A stretch of DNA of 64,000 bases from contig JBITNC010000001.1 in assembly GCA_050084985.1 (NCBI GenBank), forward strand, positions 162,192,001-162,256,000, in the 5' to 3' direction. A program made the translations under genes and the position numbers. Shown here one piece after another: positions 35,250-47,910 of this stretch. Source of the DNA: Nageia nagi (taxonomy: Eukaryota > Pinophyta). A model generated the notes under the pieces. It saw only the letters and a program-made list of their open reading frames with translations, did not search any database and was not told the DNA's origin. Numbering within the stretch: the stretch's first letter is position 1; each line of letters opens with the position of its first letter.

Positions 35250-36295
35250 CAATAATACAAATTAAGTAGTTGATGTAATTATCCATTATGCTGGAAAACT
35301 AGGTGAGCATATGATTATGAATTTTGTGATTGCTAATCTCCACTTTAAGTGGCTTCTACAAATTAGGAAGTGGTAGCACAAGTGCACTAATCATATTTTG
35401 CTTCAAAGTATCAAAAGATATTTGTTGTTGTCCCTCCTATTGGAAAACTTGTCTCTTTCTAGTTACATCATGTAAAGGTGAAGCAATATGATAAAAATCA
35501 ATAATAAAATTTCTCAAATATTGGACAACATCTAAGAAACTCCTTATTTTAGTTACATTAAATGGTGTTGGCCAATCTACTATAGCACTTACTTTACTAG
35601 GATCTATCTTAAGTTGTCCATGACCAATAACATGGTCCAAATATACCAAAGACTCTTTTTTGAACTCACATTTTGAATCAATGAATGTTTCAACAATAAA
35701 TTCTCCCTATGCAAATTTTGTAATACTTGTATAAGATGTACAACATGTTCTTCCCAAGTAGAACTATAAATAAAAATATCATCCAAGTATACAATAATAA
35801 AAGAATCAACAAATGAATGAAGCACATTGTTTATTACCCTCATGAAAGTGGTTGGCACATTGCATAAACCAAATGGTAAAATAAGCCACTCAAAAAGGTC
35901 TTTTATTATCTTTAAGGTAGTCTTCCAAATGTCATCATCCTTGATTCAAACTTGGTGATATACACTCCTTAATTCCAATTTTATGAAGAATTTTGGCCCT
36001 TGCAATTGGTCCAAAAGATCATCTATCTAAGGCAAAGGATAGTAATTTTTAATGGTAAGTTTGTTAAGTTCTCTACAAAAAATACACATTCTCCAAGTTT
36101 GATCCTTCTTGGGAACAAAAACAACAAGTGATCCACATGGAGATGCACTTGGTATGATCACACATTGATCAACCAACTCCTAAATCTACCTCTTAATCCA
36201 AAATTGATTATTGATACAAAGCTATATTAGGCAACGAAGCATTAGGTAAAAAATGAATTTCATATTGTATATCTTGCATAGGAGGTAATCCCTAT
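35250..36295 (-). pseudogene. Fragment F reverse transcriptase (start of RNase H)
   Basis: Blocks on the minus strand: [20 protein letters not shown] (about 36,150), [20 protein letters not shown] (about 36,060), LPFGLCNVPTTFMRVINNVL (about 35,860), the catalytic IVYLDDIFIYSS (about 35,790), and LKIDPSKVSAIVDWPTPF to VTRKRQVFQ (35,649-35,437). LPNL-x-KPLKVE marks the start of RNase H. Similarity fades near 35,250. A frameshift near 35,640 and several stops disable it. Confidence 0.88.
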
Positions 36296-36539
36296 GGCTT
36301 TGAAAATAATTCAAAAAACTCTTAAACTAAATCTTGCATCTATTTCTCTCTATTACATGTTGCTAATAGCATATAGTCAGTATTGCATGCCATTTATAGC
36401 ATAAGATTCACCTCACTTGAGGATCCTATTTTCAAAATGATTAGAACAAACTTTTATAAGCATTTACAAGATGCTTTATGTGACTACCAATGACCAAAGG
36501 TAGCTTTTTCCTAATTTTATGTGTACTAGCTAGAAACAC

Positions 36540-36905
36540 CTTTCTATATTTCACTAATCATAGTTTGTTAAATATTTTGTAATAGATACCATATCTATCC
36601 CACATATAAGGGTTACCAAGAATAACACCACAAATATATGAAGGAACAACATCAACCACAACTTCATCAATGTACTTTACATAATAACAAATGTCAACTT
36701 ACATTGTTTAGTGACTTGCAAACTAGCATTGCAATGCACCCAATCCAAAGGATATGGATTTGGATGGTTGCAAGCTTTCAATCCCAAATTACTTACCATA
36801 GTCTCTGATATCAAATTTTATTGAGAACATGGATCAACAATGCAATCTACTTTGGTTTTCTTAATTTGGATATTGAGGTGGAATAATTGAATCCTTTATT
36901 CTTCA
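36540..36905 (-). pseudogene. Fragment F aspartic protease remnant
   Basis: The minus strand reads VDCIVDPCSQ-stop-NLISETM (about 36,830), where related proteases have VDPGSQxNLIS, followed by NHPNPYPLDWVHCNASLQVT and KQCKLTFVI. The Asp is kept and the neighbouring Gly changed to Cys. Confidence 0.75.
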
Positions 36906-36957
36906 ATGTCTTGAAGTTCTTCAACCATTTTAATGGCTGAACAATAACATTAGTTTA

Positions 36958-37590
36958 TCATAATGAATATCCCTCAATATCATCACATATAAGAACCATA
37001 ACATTAGTTTTCTTCTTATTCTTATGCTTATCTAGATGTAATTCTAGATGTAATTTCCAATATTTATCATCAACTTGACCATGTTTATCATAATGAATAT
37101 AATGTCTACTATCACCTTCTTTCTTTGAAATATTAGTGGTCTTGGTTTTTTGCTTACTTTTGCCTTTATCTTGAGATTTACCTTTGTCTTGTGATCCTCT
37201 TAAATTAGAAGTCTTCTTGGATTCATCATATTGCCTCATTTATTTATCATACTCCTCTAAGTATTTTGCTTGCACACACACTTGATCAAGATTATTAGGA
37301 TTAAATAACATGATAGACTTTTGCAAATGACTATGTAAACCTCCAATGTACTTCATTAAAGTTTGAGGATCTTTTAAGGAAACCCAAAGCAAAGTAGCTT
37401 GTTTCCTAAATTCCATAGAGTATTCTTGAACATTTTTTCCTCTTTGTTGTCTAAAGAATTTCCATTTCATTAATTGTTTATTATGATATCCTAATGGATA
37501 AAATTTATCTCTTAACAACAACAACTAAACATGGCTGATTTACACTTTGTCGACCAAGATATAATGATCAAAATATTTTGGACCCCGATG
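36958..37590 (-). pseudogene. Fragment F gag remnant
   Basis: Two consecutive open stretches in the same frame (37,524-37,240 and 37,239-36,958, separated by a TAA) read LLRDKFYPLGYHNKQLMKWK, QEYSMEFRKQATLLWVSL and MKYIGGLHSHLQKSIMLFNP, typical gypsy gag. They continue into a Lys/Gln/Gly-rich repeat (SQDKGKSQDKGKSKQK) and a broken zinc finger HYIHYDKHGQVDDKYWKLH, where Cys would be expected. It ends before the protease block. Confidence 0.82.
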
Positions 37591-38855
37591 GCCTTACTTT
37601 CTAATCACCAAGATGTCATACCTTATTAGGCAAAACTCAAACAAGAAAAAATAATACCTTATCCATTTCACATTCTACCATTTGTCTATTATTCATTTTT
37701 TTCATTTTTAAATCATTATAAATTCAATGCATATGTCAATAAAGCTTGTGTATATATAAAAAAAGATGAAAAAAATCTAAATTTAAAATTGCATTTTAGA
37801 GATTTGAATGTAGGTTGTTTGGTTGACATTTTAATATTTTTTATTATTACATCAAAATTTTATTTATTGATATATTTAACTATTTTTAAAAATAAATTTT
37901 CTACATTATATATGCACTTTATGATCATATTTTAATATACGTGCATGATTCATACTGATAAACACATATAATTTATAATGAAGTGAAGGGAAACCAAAAT
38001 AATGAACAACTAATATATGATGTAATTTTGATTTACATACAAATTATGTAATCATATTTAATCTCCTTAAGTTAAATACATAAAAATAACAAGTTTTGAT
38101 TTTAGGTTGTAGGTTTGATTTGGAAAACATAACTAAATAAATTATGGCATTCTGTAAATTTGTAATTCACCCTTTAATTATATTTTACATTTAGGTTATA
38201 TTAGGTTTTATTTCATGGGATAAAATATGTTATAATGGGACAAAATCCATCATTACATATTTAGGTTTCCTTCAACCAAGGAGTTTAGTCAATCCAAATA
38301 CATTCAACTCATTTGAAAAACTAGTATCATAAGCCACAAACAATATTTCCCTTTATCTCATGCAAATCCCATAATTGTGTGGTAAAAAGGGATTGAGTGC
38401 TAGTGCCAACCATCCCAATAGGAAATTTTCAAGAATGCATTAGTTTCAGGTGACTTTCTTACTTCAATTTTAAATCTTTATTTTTCACATATGCTTTAAA
38501 GGCTACTTCCTTTCGAAATTAGATCTCCTTTTGTGCACAACTATAAAGTTGTTTTATTTGAATTTTAACTTTTCATCCATTGAGATTTTAGTGTATTGAA
38601 TGTTTTACATTTTGTATATCCTATATAGAAATAGGGTAGAGGGACAAAAAAAACTCTAGTACACAGATAACATAATGATTTATGGCCAAAATGGAATATT
38701 CATTGCAACTATTAAGGCATTTAGTTTGTTATTACTATCATTATTATTATGGGTACCCCTTGGTAGGGAAGAACTTTGAAAATACATGGATTTCAAGGTT
38801 GGAGGAATATTTTACTTTGAGGAATATATGTAGGAGATTCAACTTGGAATGTACA
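37590..38855. other. AT-rich DNA without recognisable features
   Basis: Neither strand shows protein similarity or a clear repeat. The open frame at 38,682-38,867 overlaps the start of the element C LTR and is not convincing. Confidence 0.5.
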
Positions 38856-39584
38856 TATTATAATTGAAATAATAATAATTAGGGTTATTTATAGAATAAT
38901 TAATTTTTCCAATTAACTATGAATAATAGGAAATTAGTGAAATAAAATATGACAATAACCTACTTGATCTTGACCTATCAAAACTAGATTAATGTAAGAT
39001 ACAAACCTATACTTTACCTATGATGATGAATAAAAGCAAAATTTGATTGAAATATGATGAACAACAAGCTTCCTCAAAACACGAAGCCATTAATCTGACC
39101 TCAACCTAGTGAAACCACTAGAAACCTAATGATAAAACTTAGTTAACATTCCAGAATGCCTCTCCCTTTCACTTGATGTCATCATCCCATATTTGATGTA
39201 CTGAATATTGATCATGAAGGGATGAAAGATTGCAAGAATGTAAAGCTTAAAGTATAATAAAATCTAGATATGATAAGTGATGTTAAGAAATACTAGTCAA
39301 GATTAACACAAGTATATTATCACCTATCAAAGATTTGAGATTATTTCATGTCATATCATGTCATATATTTTATCATGCATAACCCTCCACCTTTATAGGC
39401 AACATGTCTAGTGCTAAGGCTCCACCTTAGGCTTATTATGATGCCAAATTGACCTGTTACTACAAAACATAAAGGTAGATGAGAATGCACATAGAAAAGA
39501 GTATTTATTTAATAAATTAAATAAATTATTTTAAATATATAAAAAGTATTTTAATTAATTAAAATTATTTTTTAGGTATTAATA
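38856..39584 (-). repeat. Element C 3' LTR (same family as element A)
   Basis: About 729 bp, aligning end to end with the A LTRs. The termini have decayed (TG to TA at 38,856; CA to TA at 39,584). It has the shared TTAGGGTTATTTATAGAAT and CCTCCACCTTTATAGGC blocks, the latter a minus-strand TATA candidate. It is followed by CCCCACTTTGAATATG as in A. Confidence 0.88.
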
Positions 39585-40470
39585 GATTCCCCACTTTGAA
39601 TATGTTTTGATGGTTTCAAGGAAAAAAAAAATCAAAACATGAATTCAAAGTATAAAAAGAAATATAAGAAGATACTCCTTGAAAATTGTTAGATGGAAGA
39701 AGCTTAGGATGCCCCAATTTTTCCTTATGTTATTCCCCTCCCTTTTACTTGGTTTCAACATAATGGACCTCTCATTATAGGAGCAATCCAAGGCAAAGAA
39801 AAAGGTACCTAAAAAGAGCTGAGATAAGAAATATTTTTGCATAATATATCTCAAATATAAACATTAAACATCATGATATGGAAAGGGTGATAATAAAGCA
39901 AACCTATATTTGGTGAATTACCCACCAAAATAAAATAATGATAACCAATTTAGATTGATCAACTTGGTTTTTCAAGCCATCATGTTGCCATGGAATTTGA
40001 TATAAATGGACCTTCCTTACAAAGGTACCAAATAATAAGATTGACCCTTCCTCACAAAGGAATAAAATGATAAGAATGATCAGCTTGGTTTCCCAAGCCA
40101 CCATGTTACCATGGATTTGCTAATAAGAGTACCATTTCCTTACCAAGGAGGCTAATGATATGAAAAAATGAATTACCATATTGACATGTTTGATAAGTAG
40201 CATTGATAAGAAATTTTTTATGGAAATGAGATGAAAGTAAAGGAATGACATACTTTTTTTGTTTATTTACCATGAAAAGGAAAAGAAGATTAATTTTTAA
40301 ACTTTTTTGATCAACTGAATCTAGCAGCATTGCTAGAAATGTAGTGGCATCACTAGTTATAGGCTCATTTACATGAAATGTTAGTACTAAAAGATTAAAA
40401 AATGCACATTTTTACAAAAAAAGATTAGAAATAAAACAATTTTAGATGCATGAAATTGATTAGATTGCAT
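39585..40470 (-). other. Element C 3' untranslated region
   Basis: Collinear in part with the element A 3' region (purine-tract complement, CATAATGGACCTCTCA, GGTGAATTACCCACCAA). A CTAGCAGCATTGCTAG palindrome at about 40,320-40,336 resembles CTAGCAGCACTGCTAGG of element A at about 27,416. Confidence 0.6.
39956..40150. repeat. Tandem repeat in element C 3' region
   Basis: Two copies of GATCAxCTTGGTTTxxCAAG plus CCAxCATGTTxCCATGG (39,956 and 40,078) are joined by a partly doubled TGACCCTTCCTxACAAAGG segment. It is related to the 87-bp array of element A but differs in arrangement. Confidence 0.8.
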
Positions 40471-41445
40471 TATTATTTACCATAAATTGTTGATAATTTA
40501 TATGTACCTTTTCCTAATTTGAAATGAAAATGTAAGGACCTATCTAGTTAGATTCGTAGTTACCTTTCTTTTCATTTTCTAGAGCTTTAGTGTTGGCAAG
40601 GTTTTCTTTTAGGAAAAGGTCACCAACTTTGAACTATTTAAGCTTAATATTTTCATTGTACACTTTTTGTATTATAGAATGGTAGAGATGAATGTATTCT
40701 AAATAATTAACCTACTTTTCATCTAGGACTTCAAGTTTGGCTAATCTAGCTTTCCTTCTATCCTCATCGAGAATGAGACCATCTAGTGACACACAAAGAG
40801 AAGGGATTTCTAGCTTAAGGGGAACTATGGATTCATAACCATTCATTAAGGAGAAAAGCATTTCCCCTATGGAATTCCTTATACTTGTTATATAGGACTA
40901 TAAAGCATAAGGGAGTTATTCATGCCAATCTTTACCATGTTTTGTAATAGTTTTAGATAAAATACTCTTAATGACCTTGTTAGAAGCTTTGTCTTGACCA
41001 TTAACTTGGGGGTAATATGGGGTAGAGAACTTCCATTCAATATGATATTTAGCATAATTTTTTTTAACTTCATTACTTTTAAATATAGTACCATTATCCA
41101 TGAATAATTTAGAATGTACACCATATATTGAAATGATAAACTCAATAAGAAATTCAATAATCTTATCTCCTTTTGTAGATTTCATAGGTATAACCTCCAC
41201 CCATTTTATGAAATATTATATAGCTATAATGATAAACTTATGAACATATCTTCAAATAGGGTTAATTTTACCAATAAAATCAAGTGCCTAGATAAAACAT
41301 ATCCAAGAAGATACAACAATGTAAATACCTAAAAATAATTCATTTGCCTAGCTTAGGTGAATCATGATGATTTGGTCCATCTTGCAACTTACCATGATCA
41401 TATTAGCCTTTCATCCCAGTTTGATAGCATTTGCATGGTTGATTT
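40470..41445 (-). pseudogene. Element C integrase (Ty3/gypsy)
   Basis: Integrase joins element DNA to the host chromosome. Minus-strand blocks in order: ALDFIGKINPI (first catalytic Asp, about 41,275), KFIIIAI-x-YFIKWVEVIPMK (about 41,200), LFMDNGTIFKSNEV (second Asp, about 41,090), and FSTPYYPQVNGQDKASNKVI (about 41,000), where the family's Glu in NGQxE is replaced by Asp. The C-terminal region includes SIGEMLFSLMNGYESIVPLK (about 40,850), VGDLFLKENLANTKA and IGPYIF (near 40,500). The 41,200-40,916 part is open for 94 codons. Other stops are present. Confidence 0.88.
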
Positions 41446-42287
41446 TGGTAACTTATCCCATTGTTACCACCTTATAAACCCTAGACCTAACTGACTTATT
41501 GATTAGGGGATCGGTTGATTGGTTAAGTTAAAACCTAACTTACCCATCGGCTAGTCATAGCGCATATAAAAATTTAAAAATAAAAAAGAATATTTTAGTA
41601 ATTAACAAACATATATTCCTGACATCTTTCATGTTCAACCATCTCTTGAATGTACACTAGAAATTTGTAGCTTGGTACCTTCCATTTTAAGATCAACCCA
41701 CCATTTCCAAGGCAAAAAAGGAGATCCTTATCCTCTTCTTACAAAGGAATCTTGGGTAAACTCATGTGATTTAGATTTTCATGGAGAATAAAATTTTTTC
41801 AAGTATTTTTTTATGGTTTATAGGTCACTCAAGAGCATCTAATTATATTCTTTTTGGTAATTTTGCTAATCCACTCATGCATGGTTGCATCTTAGTATTT
41901 TTTAGGCTAGTCTATTATAAACTTAGGCTAGAATAGTTTAGTTTATTTAAATCATTAGTTAAATAATTTTATGCTTATGCTAGCTTGCATTGTAGGCATT
42001 GATCTATTTTTCAATTCCTTGTTGACTCAAGGCTTGGAGTTCTACAAGAAAATTAGTCACATCTTGATTGGTTCTAGGGTATTAAGGACCTAGATCATAG
42101 AAACCTCCCTTACTATTTATTTTGTAGGTCATTTGGCATTTTGGGTATTTCACAAAAAGGATAAATCTTGAAACCCTATCCTCTTTTGTATTTTTATCAT
42201 TATCTTATCATATGCAAGCAATATTTTAGATATTGCAAAGTGGGCATTCCAAAGGCCCTTGTATTTATCATGTTATTTGTATTTTGA

Positions 42288-43406
42288 GTAAGTGCAAGAA
42301 GTTGAGTCCCACTTTTGGCCAAAAAGTGGAACTATTTTACTTGATTTTCATATTTCCTCACAGTTGATCTCAAAATTTGAGGTACTTAGATTTGAAATCT
42401 TGAAAAAGGTCACTGTAGTGAAAATGTAGTGCTCGAAGTCTACTTTTTAAATATGTAATTTATTCCAATACCAAGATCATAGAAATAAACTTTTGATAGG
42501 CATGTGTAAAACCCTCTATTTAAAAAATAAAATTTTAGAACCATACCACCATCATGTTCTTCAAGCATAATTGGACCTAAACTAAAATATTTTTTTAAGT
42601 ACTTTTGGGTAAAGGTACCTAAGACATTAAAGATGTGGGGGATATTTTTTTATAATTTTTTCATGTAAATTATTTTTTTTATTAATTTTTTATAAGACTT
42701 AATTATCATTTCAAAAAATGGTCAAGTCCCTCAAGCATAATTTGACCTAAACTTATAATTTTTAATTAATTTATTTTTTAAACTTGTGGATAATTGTATG
42801 CATATTATGAACATATATTTTATTTCTCATAATTCCAAAAAGATAAAAATTTATTTAGCAAATATAAAACCCTATTTTTTGAAGTTTATAGACCCTCTTT
42901 CATTGAAAATTATATTAAAAATATAAAATCTAATCCAATCATAAAATAAATAGCATATTTGAATTCTACAAAAATTCATGAAAAAATGCTTTGAAAAGCA
43001 TCATTAAACACATGTCCAAAGTTAGTAAACTCCATTACCATTATTATGATCATGAAGTTATAGGTCCAAAGCTAAAGTTCAATCCATAAAACCTAATCCC
43101 AAGTGAAAAGGGTAGGTAACAATTTTGAATTTGAGGACTAGGATCCTAGGAGGGTAGGATCCTAGGGGGTGGGATCTAGATCCCCTTATCTATTTATAGT
43201 ATTCCAAGACCACGATCCTAGGGTGTAGGATCCCAGTACCCCTAGGATCCTGAGGGGTAGGATCTTGACCCTTACTATCTTGGTCCTAGCTAAGGGATCC
43301 CAAACCATATGAGACTAGGATCTCAACCCTTGGGATCCTAACTCCTTGTTAAAAAAACTAAGTCCCATGACTTCCTCCAAAGTGGGGCTCAACTTCTTGC
43401 ACTTAC
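42288..43406. repeat. 28-bp inverted repeat pair
   Basis: GTAAGTGCAAGAAGTTGAGT plus CCCACTTT at 42,288-42,315 is the reverse complement of 43,379-43,406 with one mismatch. The left arm runs into its own near-palindrome, CCACTTTTGGCCAAAAAGTGG at about 42,309-42,329. Between the arms, GCATAATTxGACCTAAACT occurs twice (about 42,564 and 42,734). Confidence 0.88.
43136..43350. repeat. Cluster of GGATCC-like palindromes
   Basis: Eleven GATC sites occur in about 210 bp, most as (T)AGGATCCTAGG or GGGATCCC variants separated by GGGGT or ACCCC. The block is far richer in G+C than its surroundings and self-complementary at many registers. Confidence 0.88.
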
Positions 43407-44861
43407 CCTTTAAGCTCAATGTGGAGCCCTTTTGGTAGGCTTACAAAGTGATGATCATGGTGGGATGTTCCTTAATCAAAGACTTACAATCATAAAGGAG
43501 TTTTCTATCTCTTTCTCCTTATTTTTAGGTATTATTATTGATCCTTTCTTTCTATATTTTTGAATAGTTTCATGTACTAACTAGAACTTATTTTTTAGGG
43601 ATCCTTCTTGATAATCTCAAGATCAAACCCTAAAAATTTAGAGTAAGTAAAGTTAATAGAAAGATAGTAGGCTTCTTATATACCAATTAATAAAGTTTAG
43701 CTAATCTCTTGTAGGCTAGTTAGGATTTTGAATGCTAAAATTTATCAGCCAACTCTCACCTTGTTGACTTCTCTTTATCAACCAATCTTGTTTGCACTAG
43801 TTAAGGTTATTTTAGGGTTTTAGATAGTTTATATAATTTTCCAACCACTATTGTAGCTTATCAACTCTATAATTAGGTGGCAATAGTCCATTTCTAGCAT
43901 TTGGATTTTTGGGTTGTATACTTATTATTTTATTTAGTATTCTTATGCTTATATTTTAAAAATCTCTATGTACCACTATGACTAATTGGCCAACTATTTG
44001 GTCGATCCATCGGTTGGTACTACTAACCAGTTTGCAACATACTAGTTAGGATAAGATCTTGTACTATAGGTATTATACCTAATGGGAGCTTGGAGTGGGA
44101 GCTTCCTAGGTATGTATCCCTTGTTTATCATCCTTTAGACTAAGACTTATGTGTTGTACATCCTAGGGTTATTATTTCATTTATTTCTATCTTATTTTGT
44201 GCATAAAAAAAATAAATTGAGAAAGGAAAAGTTTATTTTATTTCTTGCATTATTGAAATCAAAATCAAATTTGGGAGGGAGTATTTCCTTTTAAAATTAT
44301 TTAGTTCTTTCTTTTTGAAAAGAAGAAAATATTTAGGGGATTAGTTGCATTTGCATGCATATAGTTACATATCATGTTTGCTTTATCGCATTTGCATTAA
44401 TCTCACATGAGCCTAGGATTGATGTAGGGCATGTGGATTTCACCACCATGGTCCATTATTAATGCATATGTCATGAATGAAGTGAAAAAATTGAGTTGAA
44501 CCATTAAATTTTTCACATACTTAAATACTAAGCCTTTCCCAAAAATACTTGACTAGTTTCATTCTAAGAAAACTACATTTAAGAGGTCAAAGAATCTTAA
44601 AATCAATATCATTAACAAGATAATTTTGCTAATTGAATAATAAGCCATTATACAAGATAATAATCACTTATATCTTGCATATAGGATTGATATCTTGAAA
44701 ATATCATCCTAGGGTTGTGTATTTTACCTTTTCATCCATTAAATCGAGATCATAACAAAAACATTAGGATTGGTGTTTATTTTCTTTCTTTTATTTGGCA
44801 CTATTGGGATATTTGTTTTTTTGTAATATTATTTGTTTAAATTCTTGTTTGTGATCTTAGA

Positions 44862-47800
44862 ATGGAAAGTGACTCTCATAATTCAAAGGAGACTAGAGCA
44901 CAAGCTAGAGCTAAATAAACTAGGTCTTCACAATCCAATCCTCTATCCAAACCACCTTCACCTCATGTTTCCCAACCACCTTTGCCTCATGTTACCAAAC
45001 CATCTTATGTCCAATCCTCCCCACTTAGGTATACATCCATCCCACTCCTTCAATAGGATCCATAATTCTATAAAGATAGGTAAGCAAGTGTGCATAGAAA
45101 CCCCTTATATGATGATGTTATTTCTCCATTCTATGTGGATAATATCTATGATGAACCTCCTTCTTAGGAGCAACTCTTTTTGAGTGATCCTTATATATAA
45201 GAACTTTTTTGCTAATTTAGGGCTAGGTAACCTTTCAATTCTAGGCCTTCATCACCCCATGTTTCTAACATGGATAACCAGCCTTTTGCCAATCATCCAC
45301 ATCCCTTGGAAGAAGAGACAAAGGGTGTCACAACCTTTGCCTCCTCCTTATTTACCCCATGGGGGAGTCACTATGAAGAAATCATAAATAGCATGTGATT
45401 CCTACCAAGAAGTATTTTTAATATAAAGTTTAATTATCAGTCTATCGATAAGTATTTTATAGATTGAAGGGGGTAGGAGTCATGTAATATATTTAACTAG
45501 TATATAAAAAGAGAGAGGGTCATTAGTTTGAAAAAGTAGGGATTATATTTGATTTTTTTTATTATAAACCTATTATAACATCAATTTCTCAAAGTCCTTC
45601 AACTATCTTAATAACCATTATTATTTTTATTTACTTTATTATAAACTCCTTTGGTTTATTTTTTGTTTGATAAAAATGAATTATGAAAAATAAAATAAAA
45701 TATTTTATTTTATTAAGCATTTCATTTTAACTCAAATTATATATTTATTTGTAAAAAAAAAAAAGGAATAAAAAAAATATCATTCATTATTATTTATTAT
45801 ATAGGAGTTATTATTTATTATTTAGGAGTTTTACATGAGGGTTTTAAAAAATTAAAAGATAAGGTGGTAAATTTTTTAAAATTAGGGGATTTTTAATAAG
45901 CCCATGGATGTAGGTGTTATGAAGGTTTTATATTAAGTAACATCCCATTGATTTACCCCACATTGCTACCATATCCACTTCACACCCTAATTCAACCATG
46001 TCATCTCTATCCAACCCTTATCATGATATTTACCATTATGATAATCGTATACCTTCTAACATGCCATCCTCTTCTATTGGCCCTCAACCACAAGAGTGTA
46101 TTGATTCTCCTACTACTATATTGAAAAAAATGAAAAACTATAAGTATATATTATTTGATCCACCCTCTTTTGTTTTTCCTCCCTTGCCTTCAAGGTAAGC
46201 TCAACAATTTTCATCAAGCTTACATCAAGCTCCACTAATTTCTTAAATGGACCCTTTGGTCCAATAATCCCATCCATAATTTGAACCTACCACTTTGAGA
46301 CCATCAAGCACTCCTCATTACTATGATGAAGAAATGGAATAAATGTTTAAAGAGTGGTATAGGCTCCATAAAGCTAAGAAAATTTCAAAAATTATGGACA
46401 CCCATAAAGAGTAAGAGGTAAATATCAACCCATAAGTATTGAGGATTGCAACTCCTCCTCAAGTTGCTAGTATTGATCAACATTATGCATCTTATCAATA
46501 ACAACCTATAATGCTTAGTAACATAAAAAATCCCAATCCTCAAGAAATCCCTAAATCATATGTGCCACATAATGTTTCTCAACCTAGGATACACATTAAT
46601 GTTTTGCCTCAATCTCTTCCTTCTTCTTCTCAAGTTTTTATACCAAACCATGCTCATTCCAAAATACTAATCCTACATAAGCATATGTTGGTTCTCAACC
46701 TAGGGGAATTTCCCCCACTCAAAAATATTTCTAATTTTTTCAACATGCCCAAGATGCATCACTTGGACCAACTCAATTTCCTCATCAAGCTTTGCATAAC
46801 CAAATGGATCAAGGGTTTGTAAGTCAACCCCATCATACACCTCAAGTAAGCATTACCCCTAAATAATAAGCTTATCAATATCAAGGGAAACCTCAAGCAA
46901 CCAATTATTATCAAGGTCCAAGCTATCAAGTTATTGGGTATTTTCCTCCATCCACTCCTCATGATGATATTCTAAAGAAGTTACAAGAGATGGAGCAAAT
47001 GCTAAATGATCAAGGTAAGACTAAGATATCTTATGGATCAATATGTAATGAACCAATCCATCCATCCATTTCAGTCAAGGATTTTCCTTACAATTTTGAA
47101 GTCCTCAATATGGATAAATTTAAGAGAAAAGAGGATCCTAAAGAACATATAAAAAAATTCAAGTACTATTGTTACATCATAGCTAATGATGATATTCTTA
47201 TGTTAAGAAATTTCATTATGAATTTGGTAGTTTAATGTTTGGATTGGTACAACAACTTGCCTCAACATAGTATCTTCTCTTTAGAGCAATTGGCTAATCA
47301 ATTTTTAGAACATTTTGTAATCAACATCAGGAAGAGATATTCCTTTACATATTTGAGCAAGTTATCCTAATTTGGTGATGAGTCAATATCAAATTATGTG
47401 TGTCGATGGAGAGTGGTTATGATCAATATGCCCTACACATAGACTCAATAAGAGTTGGTCAATTATTTTCTAAGAGTTGCAAAAAACACATCTCTTCTAT
47501 CCTCCAAATTCAAAGGAACCTTACTTTTGAGGATGCCTTAGATCAAGCAAAGATAATTGAAGTCAAAATCTAAGAAGGTGAAATTAAGTTAAGGAAGAAA
47601 GATAATTGTACAAATACTTGTAACAATGGTATAAATTTCAACTAACCACAACCTAAGCCACAAAAAACTAGACACCATTAGTAGAACCCATTGATGCTAT
47701 TCTCAAGAAGCTTTTGAATTCTAGATTTTTTACGCTTCTTGAGATTAGACAAGAGAACCCTAATGGTGGAAAGCAATAATGGTATAGGGATGATGAGTTT

Positions 47801-47910
47801 TGTGCCTTTAATTATCAAAGGGGACATTTAACAAACAAGTATAAACATTTAAGGGCCATAATTCAAAGATTAATTGATGATGGTCAAGTATCTACAGGAG
47901 TACCCCAAGC
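44862..47910 (+). pseudogene. Element D gag (Ty3/gypsy), interrupted
   Basis: It starts MESDSHNSKETRAQARAK and has a Pro/His/Ser-rich N-terminal part. A non-coding AT-rich segment (45,394-45,942) interrupts it. The capsid core at 46,990-47,560 reads KDFPYNFEVLNMDKFKRKED, PKEHIKKFKYYCYI, CLDWYNNLPQHSIFSLEQL and ANQFLEHFV. A knuckle-like end FCAFNYQRGHLTNKYKHL then RAIIQRLIDDGQV lies at about 47,798-47,890. Stops such as TAA at 47,233 break it. Confidence 0.82.
45394..45942. other. AT-rich 549-bp interruption of element D gag
   Basis: It has TG at 45,394 and CA at 45,942, as a solo LTR would, but flanking bases show no target duplication. GATTCCTACC (45,397) and GGTAGGAGTC (45,469) are inverted. 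A and T runs and ATTATTTATTAT repeats fill the rest. It could equally be an original non-coding spacer. Confidence 0.3.

Larger units (their letters stand above)
35250..37590 (-). mobile_element. Fragment F: Ty3/gypsy retrotransposon (gag, protease, RT)
   Basis: Gag, protease and RT are collinear on the minus strand from about 37.59 to 35.25 kb. No LTR, primer site or integrase is seen, so both ends are truncated. RT wording (YLDDIFIYSSTWEEHV; LKIDPSKVSAIVDWPTP) is of the chromovirus-like kind and differs from elements A-E. Confidence 0.85.
38856..41461 (-). mobile_element. Element C: 3' part of an LTR element related to A, with integrase
   Basis: Order on the minus strand: integrase (41.44-40.47 kb), 3' untranslated region with tandem repeats, 3' LTR. 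The LTR and adjacent 3' region match element A. The right side is cut at about 41,461, where TGTTACCAC, a possible LTR start of element D, begins; the rest of C (gag to RT, 5' LTR) is not in the window. C therefore shows that A's LTR family had pol-bearing members. Confidence 0.82.
41462..44861 (+). other. Long non-coding stretch before element D gag, possible 5' LTR/leader
   Basis: It begins TGTTACCACC where element C ends. It contains no gene and reaches the gag start at 44,862. CATAACA at about 44,752 could be an LTR end. Two primer-site candidates follow: TTGGTG at 44,770 and TTTGGCACTATTGGGAT at 44,794, which resembles a decayed TTTGGCGCC-type site. No second copy exists in the window, so the LTR reading is unproven. 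Tat/Athila-type LTRs can be several kb. Confidence 0.4.

Noticed and set aside
41462-44760. Definite 3.3-kb LTR of element D
   Set aside because: Only TGTTA and TAACA end-like motifs support it; with no second copy in the window I kept it as a possibility rather than a call.
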